Below are positions 1 to 7,646 of a stretch of DNA of 14,288 bases, piece after piece. Numbering within the stretch: position 1 is the first letter of the stretch; each line of letters opens with the position of its first letter. Position numbers and translations under genes: made by a program. Source of the stretch: Anaerovibrio sp. (GTDB taxonomy: Bacteria > Bacillota > Negativicutes > Selenomonadales > Selenomonadaceae); assembly GCA_016302095.1 (NCBI GenBank), contig JAEDOE010000009.1, positions 1-14,288 of the forward strand, given 5' to 3'. The notes under the pieces were generated by a model. That model did no database searches, was not told the DNA's origin, and worked only from the letters and a program-made list of their open reading frames with translations.

Positions 1-164
1 GCGAGAACTTAGCATCCGCTAGGCACAACTAGGAGCGAGAGCGTGTTTCTGATGGTACTGCCGTAGACCATCCCATTTTAATCTGAACAGAGTCCACGAA
101 CTACCAAACTATTTATATCAGTATATGCACAAAGCAACAATCAAGCACTACGACAAACTGAAAA
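1..164 (-). repeat. Left copy of an unidentified structured intergenic repeat (truncated by the window edge)
   Basis: This stretch matches the reverse complement of the region just after the aminotransferase gene at the other end of the window. Positions 9-48 match 14163-14202 inverted at 38 of 40 bases, 82-100 match 14109-14127 exactly (19 nt), and 132-152 match 14057-14077 exactly (21 nt). The copy starts immediately after the pyrG stop codon, read in the pyrG direction. Between the conserved blocks, 51-72 differs from the right copy but is self-complementary (GATGGT at 51-56 with ACCATC at 67-72). No open reading frame of note and no classical U-tract terminator is seen here, so the element may serve as the 3' end of the pyrG transcript. 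The family is not one I recognise. Confidence 0.85.
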
Positions 165-1817
<1,653 letters not shown>

Positions 1818-2153
1818 TTAATTATCTTCCTGAATGCCCTCAAAGAGCTTCTCCTCACGCTGACGGGCAGTCTTGGCGCGATTGGTAGTAGCGGAACGCG
1901 CACCACGGGAGGAACGCTTTGTCTCAGGCGGATTCCACTCGGTCAGTCCCCATCTGCCATCCCCTGCATAGTGGAAACGGCTGTCCATGTTAATCTGGGT
2001 ATACACCTCGGAAATAGCCTCTGCCAGAGCCTGTACATTCTTCTGGCGCTTCTCCAGCACCTCCATAATCAGGTCCTTATAATACATAGGAACCTTGCTT
2101 TCATGCAGCACATAAGCTGCAACCTCGACATCAGAGCTTTTCAAAAAATCCAC
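1818..2153 (-). CDS. rpoE: DNA-directed RNA polymerase delta subunit-like HARE-HTH protein
   Basis: This 111-residue protein has an N-terminal winged-helix HARE-HTH domain (about residues 1-75), with VAAYVLHESKVPMYYKDLI and a well-kept DSRFHYAGDGRWGL segment, as in RNA polymerase delta subunits. In Bacillus, delta affects promoter-complex stability and recycling of RNA polymerase. The position between argS and pyrG fits the usual location of rpoE. The C-terminal tail (about residues 76-111) is unusual: it is short and rich in Arg and Lys, with only a few acidic residues at the very end, whereas Bacillus delta has a long Asp/Glu-rich tail. The start is GTG, with GAGGAG about 9 nt upstream. It lies 42 bp after argS. 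Assignment to the HARE-HTH family is firm; equivalence of function to Bacillus delta is less so. Confidence 0.85.
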   Translation of the reverse strand: MDFLKSSDVEVAAYVLHESKVPMYYKDLIMEVLEKRQKNVQALAEAISEVYTQINMDSRFHYAGDGRWGLTEWNPPETKRSSRGARSATTNRAKTARQREEKLFEGIQEDN

Positions 2154-2195
2154 TTTTATAATCTCCTCTCAAAAAGGCTTATTTTCCACTTCAAA

Positions 2196-3857
2196 TTACA
2201 TGCGCTCCGGCGCAGACACGCCCAAAATTCCCAAAGCATGGCGAATAGCATGGGCTGTCACAGTCACCAGGGCAAGGCGGGCCTCTGCCAGCTTATCCTC
2301 TACCCCCAGGATGCGGCACTGGTTATAGAAGCTGTGGAAACAGCCTGCCAGCTCATAGGCATAGCGGGCAATGCGCTGCGGTGCATATTCCGCCGCCGCA
2401 CGCTCGATTTCTTCCTCATACTTTTGCAGCTTGTTGATGATGGCGATTTCCGTATCATCCGTCAGCAGACTAAGCTCAGGCGCCTCACCTACCTGCAAGT
2501 TGTTTTCCGCTGCCTGGCGGAAGATGCTGCAAATCCTGGCGTGGGCATACTGGATATAGTACACCGGGTTTTCATTGGACCGGGACTTCGCCAAATCAAG
2601 GTCAAAATCCAGCTGGCTGTCCATGGAGCGCATAATGAAGAAATACCTTGCCGCATCGGTGCCCACTTCCTCAATCAGCTCCGCCAGGGTAACAGTCTGC
2701 CCTGTACGCTTGCTGAGCTTTACCAGCTCGCCACCCCGCAGAAGGCGAACCATCTGCAAGAGCAGCACATCCAAATCATCAGGATTATAGCCGAGAGCCT
2801 TCACAGCAGCCTTTACGCGGCAGATATAGCCGTGATGGTCAGCCCCCCAGATGTTAATGACCTTGCCGAAGCCACGGGCAAACTTGTCCCGATGATAGGC
2901 AATATCAGCAGCCAGATAGGTAGGCTCGCCGCTGTCACGTATAACCACCCTGTCCTTATCATCACCATAGGCGGTGGACTTCAGCCACAGGGCACCATCC
3001 TTTTCGTAGATGTTGCCGTTTTCCTGCAAAAATTTGCAGGCATCCTGCACCTTGTCAGGGTGCAGGGTACGCTCGCTGTACCACACATCAAAGCGGCAGT
3101 TGAAGGCTTCCAAATCCTCCTTCAGGGCAGCCAGCTTTTCCTTCAGTGCCAGCTCCTTGAAGATGCCCATGCGCTCATCCTCGCTCATGTCCAGGTACTT
3201 ATCCCCGTCCTTCTTGATGATGCGCTGTGCCGTGTCGATGATATCCGCACCATGATAGCCGTTCTCCGGGAAATCCTTTTCCTCAGCCCTGCCCAGAAGC
3301 TCCAGATAGCGATGATTTACAGAACGTGCCAGGTTGTTGATCTGATTGCCTGCATCGTTGATATAATACTCGCTGGTTACAGGATAGCCTGCGGCACGCA
3401 TGACATTCACCAGCGCGCTGCCGGCAGCCGCGCCCCTGCCATGGCCTACATGCAGAGGTCCGGTAGGATTGGCACTGACATACTCCACCTGCACCGGCTT
3501 CATGTCCTTGGCCGGCAGCTGGCCGAATGCCTCCCCCTTCTTCATAAGGGCAGCCAGTCCATCATAGATAACATTTGACTTCAGATAGAAATTGATAAAG
3601 CCCGGCCCGGCAATCTCAATGCGCTCCAGCCAGTCCCCCTGAATGCGCTGCGTAAGCTCCTGGGCAATCAGGCGGGGATTTTTGCGGAATGCCCTGGCTG
3701 ACTGCATGGCGATATTGGTGGCAAAATCGCCCAGCTCCTTCTTTGGCGGCACCTCCAGCACTATATCAGGCAGCTCTGCCTCTGGAAATACCCCGTCCCT
3801 GATTGCGCTCAGAGCAGCTTCTTCTATTGCCTTTGTCAGTATATCCTTGATTTCCAA
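2196..3857 (-). CDS. argS: Arginyl-tRNA synthetase
   Basis: This class I aminoacyl-tRNA synthetase charges tRNA-Arg with arginine in the cytosol. The product is 553 residues, typical in length. An Arg-tRNA synthetase N-terminal domain occupies about residues 1-90. The catalytic core carries the HIGH signature as HVGH at 136-139 (within SANPTGPLHVGHGRG) and a KMSKS-like KLSKR at 380-384. A DALR anticodon-binding domain follows, and the protein ends in ERM, as ArgS proteins commonly do. The start codon is TTG: the strong site GGAGG sits 8 nt upstream and the N-terminus begins at the expected place in the family. It follows the DUF1934 gene by 18 bp, so the two are surely co-transcribed. ArgS is probably essential, and its TTG start may lower translation. 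Confidence 0.98.
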   Translation of the reverse strand: MEIKDILTKAIEEAALSAIRDGVFPEAELPDIVLEVPPKKELGDFATNIAMQSARAFRKNPRLIAQELTQRIQGDWLERIEIAGPGFINFYLKSNVIYDGLAALMKKGEAFGQLPAKDMKPVQVEYVSANPTGPLHVGHGRGAAAGSALVNVMRAAGYPVTSEYYINDAGNQINNLARSVNHRYLELLGRAEEKDFPENGYHGADIIDTAQRIIKKDGDKYLDMSEDERMGIFKELALKEKLAALKEDLEAFNCRFDVWYSERTLHPDKVQDACKFLQENGNIYEKDGALWLKSTAYGDDKDRVVIRDSGEPTYLAADIAYHRDKFARGFGKVINIWGADHHGYICRVKAAVKALGYNPDDLDVLLLQMVRLLRGGELVKLSKRTGQTVTLAELIEEVGTDAARYFFIMRSMDSQLDFDLDLAKSRSNENPVYYIQYAHARICSIFRQAAENNLQVGEAPELSLLTDDTEIAIINKLQKYEEEIERAAAEYAPQRIARYAYELAGCFHSFYNQCRILGVEDKLAEARLALVTVTAHAIRHALGILGVSAPERM

Positions 3858-3875
3858 TCCTTTATCCTCCTAAAA

Positions 3876-4316
3876 TCAATCTGCTTCAACCTTGATTTCT
3901 ATTTCATAGTTCCCCACAGGTGAACCGTTGGCGGTGAGATGGTATGCCACTTTGGCGCAGCCGGAGCTTTCAGCAAAGCAGGACTGCAGCCTTTCCGTCC
4001 GCATCACCAGCTCCATAACGCCATAAGGCGTATGATAATCCGACCTGGTTTCCTGCCGTGGCACAAAACGCTGCTCTGTCTTTGCTGCGCCATGCCGCAA
4101 AATCACCAGCTCCTCATCAGATACCTTTATGGTGGTAGGCACCCTGCTCTCACCGTCAAGATACTTGTCCTCATAACGGAGGTAGTGCTTGCCTCCCTTA
4201 AAAAAGTACCTGCCCTTCATTCTGTGATGCAGGTTTTCCACATGCCCGTCAGGTGCTTCCTGCCGTGCCCTGATGCTTATTTTTACCTTATCCAATCCTG
4301 CATTCACCTCAGACAT
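3876..4316 (-). CDS. DUF1934 (YwiB-like) beta-barrel protein
   Basis: This 146-residue protein resembles the DUF1934/YwiB family, small lipocalin-like beta-barrel proteins of unknown function that often precede argS in Bacillota. The features seen are alternating strands, a GRYFFKGGKHYLRYEDKY-type segment around residues 35-52, a TTIKVSDEELVILRHG segment near 81-96, and a PYGVMELVMRT segment around 97-107. The C-terminal strands read YHLTANGSPVGNYEIEIKVE. There is no signal peptide or membrane segment, so it is probably cytosolic. It starts at ATG 4316 with only a weak GTGAG site upstream, so the exact start is less certain than for its neighbours. It is the first gene of the operon and lies about 40 nt downstream of the predicted transcription start. 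The family assignment is from sequence memory; the role is unknown. Confidence 0.85.
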   Translation of the reverse strand: MSEVNAGLDKVKISIRARQEAPDGHVENLHHRMKGRYFFKGGKHYLRYEDKYLDGESRVPTTIKVSDEELVILRHGAAKTEQRFVPRQETRSDYHTPYGVMELVMRTERLQSCFAESSGCAKVAYHLTANGSPVGNYEIEIKVEAD

Positions 4317-4363
4317 ATTCTCACAAACGTTCTATCATTTTTATTCAAACAAAACTATACATT

Positions 4364-4392
4364 ATTATAAACCAATCAGCGCAAATTGCCAA
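4364..4392 (-). promoter_or_regulatory. Sigma-A-type promoter for the DUF1934-argS-rpoE-pyrG operon
   Basis: On the minus strand a -35 box TTGGCA (4387-4392) and a perfect -10 box TATAAT (4364-4369) are separated by exactly 17 nt. They lie 48 nt upstream of the first gene's ATG. The -35 box follows the terminator of the preceding CheX gene by about 10 nt, so the operon appears to be transcribed independently. Confidence 0.85.
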
Positions 4393-4402
4393 TAGATAAA
4401 AC

Positions 4403-4435
4403 AAAAAAAGGAACCGCAAAATCACGATTCCTTTT
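4403..4435 (-). terminator. Rho-independent terminator after the CheX gene
   Basis: On the minus strand, AAAAGGAATCG pairs with CGGTTCCTTTT (11 pairs, one of them a U-G wobble) around a loop of about 8 nt, followed by a run of seven T residues. It lies 8 nt past the stop codon of the stand-alone CheX gene. Confidence 0.85.
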
Positions 4436-4442
4436 CCAAGTC

Positions 4443-4901
4443 TTACTCCACTGCAATATCAATCTCTACCACATGACCGCCCAAATCCATATTGACAGTC
4501 AAAAACTGTCCGGCACTGATGCGAATCTGGGCACCTGCGCCCACAGTCAGGCTCGGGGTGGAAATATCCACCTCCCTGCCCAGGGCAGCCAGATTGGTAG
4601 CTGCATTGGCAGTCAGCATGTTGGACATTTCAGAAATAGCACTCTGTGCCATCTCGTCAAAAGCCGCTATCGGCATGCCCATCATCATGGTGGAGGCAAT
4701 GAACTTCGCCGTTTCCTCATTCATATTGTAAACCACGTTGCCACGGATTTCCTTGGTAAAGCCTACCAATACGGACACACCCAAGCTCTCGATGTGTTTG
4801 TCCTTTACTCCCATACCGGTTCGCTCAGGCGTTGGGAATCCCATTTGTGGCAATACCGTAGTGAATGCATCAATAAACGGATTGACCAATTTTACATCCA
4901 T
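4443..4901 (-). CDS. cheX: CheX-like chemotaxis phosphatase domain protein (stand-alone)
   Basis: This protein is 152 residues and made of a single CheX/CheC-type domain. CheX proteins dephosphorylate phospho-CheY. The family signature E-x2-N is present in the segment AISEMSNML (Glu91 and Asn94). The pattern of GFTKEIRGNVVYNMNEETA near residues 47-65 and the C-terminal strand region are also typical. I start at ATG 4901 because AGGAG lies 9 nt upstream; a GTG two codons earlier is only 3 nt from that site. The gene begins 2 nt after the stop of the receiver-CheX fusion gene, so the two are translationally close and co-transcribed, and a strong terminator follows. No flagellar or other chemotaxis gene is in the window, so the partner receiver is most likely the neighbouring protein, by inference. 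Confidence 0.88.
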   Translation of the reverse strand: MDVKLVNPFIDAFTTVLPQMGFPTPERTGMGVKDKHIESLGVSVLVGFTKEIRGNVVYNMNEETAKFIASTMMMGMPIAAFDEMAQSAISEMSNMLTANAATNLAALGREVDISTPSLTVGAGAQIRISAGQFLTVNMDLGGHVVEIDIAVE

Positions 4902-4903
4902 AC

Positions 4904-5758
4904 TCACACGCTCCTCGCAAAACCAATATTCATAAATATATCACCTATGGAAGTCTTGGCTTTGATATTAAAGGCTATCAACTCAGGGTTGGAAAGCTTG
5001 ATATCAGTGCCGCTGATAAGTCCCGGCGGCGTCAGCCTCATTTCCCTGTCCTTGATTACATCATTTATTCTGGATATGCCATGCCCGGCAATGATATTGC
5101 CAGACTCCTCCACAGCCGCCTGAGCCTCGAAGTCAGTCACCTCATCCTGCTGCAGCACAGCCTTTGCAAACCCCCGCATGGTATTCTCATCCATGTAGAA
5201 GGCAACCCTGCCCCTCGGCTCCCCTACAATGCCGATAATCACAGCTACGCCGCTGACACTAAGAGGACCGCTGTTTTCCTCCTGCACCTGGATTTCACTC
5301 TCCAGCCCCGCAATCTGCTGCAAGCCTTCCTGCAAAACCTTGGCATAAGTAGACACATAGGAATCCCGGTAAACAGCATTCACCCCTACATGTTCCTGGC
5401 AAAGAATCATCAGCGTATCAAGAAGCTCATTGGTGCTGACCGGCTTCTGCAAAAACGAGCTGATGCCTGCCAGCCTGCCATGCATAATCAGCTTGGCATC
5501 CTTCATGGCACTGATCATGACAATCTTGCAACGGGAATCCATGGCATGAATACGCCTGCTGCACTCAATGCCATCAGCATCTGGCAGATTCATATCCATA
5601 GTAACCACATCTGGCCTCGTCTTTGCGTACAAATCTATTGCATGCGCAGCATTTTCTGCCATCGCACAGACCTCAAAATTAGTCTTGGCCAGCATAGAGC
5701 TAATCATCATCCGACTAATCTTGGAGTCATCTACCACCATTACCCGAACTTTCTCCAC
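4904..5758 (-). CDS. Response regulator: CheY-like receiver fused to a CheX-like domain
   Basis: The product is about 284 residues. Residues 1-120 form a complete receiver domain: acidic pair Asp10-Asp11 in VVDDSK, phosphoacceptor Asp55 in TMDMNLPDADG, Ser83 in MISAMKD and Lys105 in LQKPVS. Residues from about 135 onward resemble CheX, with the catalytic pattern E-x2-N in AAVEESGNIIAG (Glu218, Asn221). The protein thus carries both a phosphorylatable domain and a likely phosphatase domain. No DNA-binding domain is seen, so it should act through protein contacts. The start is uncertain: GTG 5758 has AGGTG 6 nt upstream; GTG 5773 is possible but has no clear site; ATG 5740 would still retain the receiver. 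It is the first gene of a two-gene unit with the stand-alone CheX. No sigma-28-type flagellar promoter was found upstream. Confidence 0.88.
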   Translation of the reverse strand: MEKVRVMVVDDSKISRMMISSMLAKTNFEVCAMAENAAHAIDLYAKTRPDVVTMDMNLPDADGIECSRRIHAMDSRCKIVMISAMKDAKLIMHGRLAGISSFLQKPVSTNELLDTLMILCQEHVGVNAVYRDSYVSTYAKVLQEGLQQIAGLESEIQVQEENSGPLSVSGVAVIIGIVGEPRGRVAFYMDENTMRGFAKAVLQQDEVTDFEAQAAVEESGNIIAGHGISRINDVIKDREMRLTPPGLISGTDIKLSNPELIAFNIKAKTSIGDIFMNIGFARSV

Positions 5759-5890
5759 CAAAATCACCTGCACTTTTCGTCAATAATAACCTATATGTTA
5801 CTTTCGCCATAAAACGAAAAAATCCTTTTTCTTGCAGAAGAAAATTTAAAATTTTTTCATTTTCAAAAAGCGGGCAGCACGAATAGCAAC

Positions 5891-5924
5891 GAATCCCCCA
5901 TAACGGAGCTGTTAAAGGGGATTC
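5891..5924. repeat. Strong hairpin between putP and the receiver-CheX gene
   Basis: GAATCCCC (5891-5898) pairs with GGGGATTC (5917-5924), and TAAC/GTTA inside extends the stem to about 14 positions with one mismatch and a short loop. It lies 20 nt past the putP stop codon, so it could form the 3' end of the putP transcript. On the minus strand it is not directly followed by a T-run, so it is not a textbook terminator in that direction; on the plus strand the sequence after it is T-rich but no plus-strand gene is present. Confidence 0.6.
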
Positions 5925-5943
5925 ATGAATTTCCTTTATTTTA

Positions 5944-7419
5944 TTATATATTAGAACGGTCTACAGCGTCAAACAAATCTGTAATTTCTTTTGCAGGTTC
6001 TTTATCCAGCTTGCTGACAACATAAATCGCCAAAAGCCCCAAGGCAAAGCCAGGGATAATCTCATACAGTCCAAAGAGTGCCAGCTGCTTCCAGACCAGA
6101 ACAGTAACACCGCCTACCACGATGCCTGCCAGCACGCCGTTCCTGGTGGTGCGGCGCCAGAACAGGGACATGAGCACAGCCGGGCCGAAGGTTGCTGCAA
6201 AGCCCGCCCAGGCGTATGCCACCATCTCAAGGATAAAGCTATCAGGGTTCATAGCAATGGAAATAGCCATAGCGGAAATCACCAGCACAGCGGCACGGCT
6301 TACCCAGACCAGCTCTGTGTGAGAAGCATCCTTCCTGACCACGGCACGATAGAAATCCTGAGAAAAAGCGGAAGCGGACACCAGCAGCTGGGATGAAGCA
6401 GTGCTCATGATAGCTGCCAGCACCGCAGACATAATCAGTCCGCCCATAAACGGATTAAAGAGCTGCTTGGTCATCACCAGAAGCACAGTCTCCACAGCAG
6501 GGCCGGACAGCGGCTCCGTCAGATATACCTTGCCCACCATGCCCACAAAAACAGCGGCAATCATGGCAATGATATACCAGCCCACGGCAATGCGCTTGGA
6601 ACGCTTCAGCTCGCTGGTGGAGCTGATAGCCATGAAGCGCACAAGGATATGAGGCTGACCGAAATAGCCCAGGCCCCAGCCCATAAGGGAAATAAAGGCA
6701 ATAAAGGAAATAGTGCTGCCATCCGGGTTCATGAAGGGATTGAAAAAGGTCGGATTCACAATGTCAATGGCAGTGATGGTAGTCTGCACGCCCCCCAGCA
6801 TGTACATGGCAAAGGCAGGCACCATCACGATGGCAAAGAACATCATGATGCCCTGAATGAAATCAGTCCAGCACACAGCCATAAAGCCGCCGGTCAAAGT
6901 GTAGAATACCACCACAAAGGCACCAATCAGCACTGCCGTAGTATAGTCCAGCCCGAAAAGGGTGCTGAACAGCTTGCCGCCGCTGACGAAACCGGAGCCT
7001 GTATAGATAACAAAGAAAATAACGATAAAGATTGCCGGAATAATCCGCAGCAGATTGCTGTGGTCATTGTAGCGGTTCTGGAAAAAGTCCGGCAGCGTCA
7101 GGGAGTTGTTTGCCATCTCCGTATAGCGGCGCAGCCTCTTTGCTACAAAATGCCAGTTTGCCCAGGTACCAAGCCCCAGTCCCACCGCAATCCACGCCGA
7201 GCTGAAGCCTGCCAGGTATGCCGCTCCCGGCACTCCCATCATCATCCAGCCGCTCATGTCCGAGGCCTCGGCACTCATAGCCGTAACCCAGGCTCCCAGC
7301 TTGCGGTTGCCGATGATATAATCATCCATGCTGTTTGTCTTGCGGTAGTAATAAATGCCGATTGCCATCATCAGAGCAAGATAGATGACAAAGGCGCCAA
7401 TTACCAAGATATTATCCAA
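5944..7419 (-). CDS. putP: Sodium/proline symporter
   Basis: This inner-membrane transporter of the sodium:solute symporter family imports proline with Na+. The product is 491 residues, close to the usual 500, and consists largely of hydrophobic helices, about 13 in the family. Residues known in E. coli PutP are conserved one position earlier: ASDMSGW with Asp54, Ser56 and Gly57 near the Na+/proline site, and IMSTASSQLL with Ser339 and Thr340. FYTLTGGFMAVCWTDFIQG near 172-190 is also characteristic. The start is TTG 7419, 7 nt after a perfect AGGAGG. It has its own promoter at 7452-7480, directly behind the purL terminator, so it is probably monocistronic. The SSS family includes other substrates, but the close match to PutP motifs favours proline. 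Confidence 0.95.
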   Translation of the reverse strand: MDNILVIGAFVIYLALMMAIGIYYYRKTNSMDDYIIGNRKLGAWVTAMSAEASDMSGWMMMGVPGAAYLAGFSSAWIAVGLGLGTWANWHFVAKRLRRYTEMANNSLTLPDFFQNRYNDHSNLLRIIPAIFIVIFFVIYTGSGFVSGGKLFSTLFGLDYTTAVLIGAFVVVFYTLTGGFMAVCWTDFIQGIMMFFAIVMVPAFAMYMLGGVQTTITAIDIVNPTFFNPFMNPDGSTISFIAFISLMGWGLGYFGQPHILVRFMAISSTSELKRSKRIAVGWYIIAMIAAVFVGMVGKVYLTEPLSGPAVETVLLVMTKQLFNPFMGGLIMSAVLAAIMSTASSQLLVSASAFSQDFYRAVVRKDASHTELVWVSRAAVLVISAMAISIAMNPDSFILEMVAYAWAGFAATFGPAVLMSLFWRRTTRNGVLAGIVVGGVTVLVWKQLALFGLYEIIPGFALGLLAIYVVSKLDKEPAKEITDLFDAVDRSNI

Positions 7420-7451
7420 TGTTATTCCTCCTATAAAAAATAATACATATC

Positions 7452-7480
7452 ATTATATGCGAGAATAGGCATTTTGGCAA
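7452..7480 (-). promoter_or_regulatory. Sigma-A-type promoter for putP
   Basis: On the minus strand a -35 box TTGCCA (7475-7480) and a perfect -10 box TATAAT (7452-7457) have a 17-nt spacer. They lie 32 nt upstream of the putP TTG start. The -35 box follows the T-run of the purL terminator by a single base. Confidence 0.85.
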
Positions 7481-7481
7481 A

Positions 7482-7537
7482 TAAAAAAGCACAGGCCCTG
7501 CCCTGATGCTGACCATCGCATCAGGCAAAGCCTGCAC
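7482..7537 (-). terminator. Rho-independent terminator after purL
   Basis: A long two-part stem on the minus strand: GTGCAGGC (plus positions 7530-7537) pairs with GCCTGTGC (7489-7496), and inside it GCCTGATGC pairs with GCATCAGG. Six T residues follow, then ATTT. It lies about 110 bp past the purL stop codon and just upstream of the putP promoter. Confidence 0.88.
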
Positions 7538-7646
7538 TTCATATAAAACCTTTACCATTAATGGCAAAAACACGCCGCAGCCAGCAACATGCAACGCTGC
7601 ATCAACACGCTATTCACCATCTGCGCCAAAAGTTCCGCACATCAGC

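Noticed and set aside
5827..5844. Small hairpin TTTTCTT-GCAG-AAGAAAA
   Set aside because: It is a perfect 7-bp stem but made almost wholly of A/T pairs in AT-rich DNA and has no clear role; it could easily be chance.
5759..5943. Sigma-28 (flagellar) promoter upstream of the receiver-CheX gene
   Set aside because: No GCCGATAA-like -10 or matching -35 is present in the gap on the minus strand.
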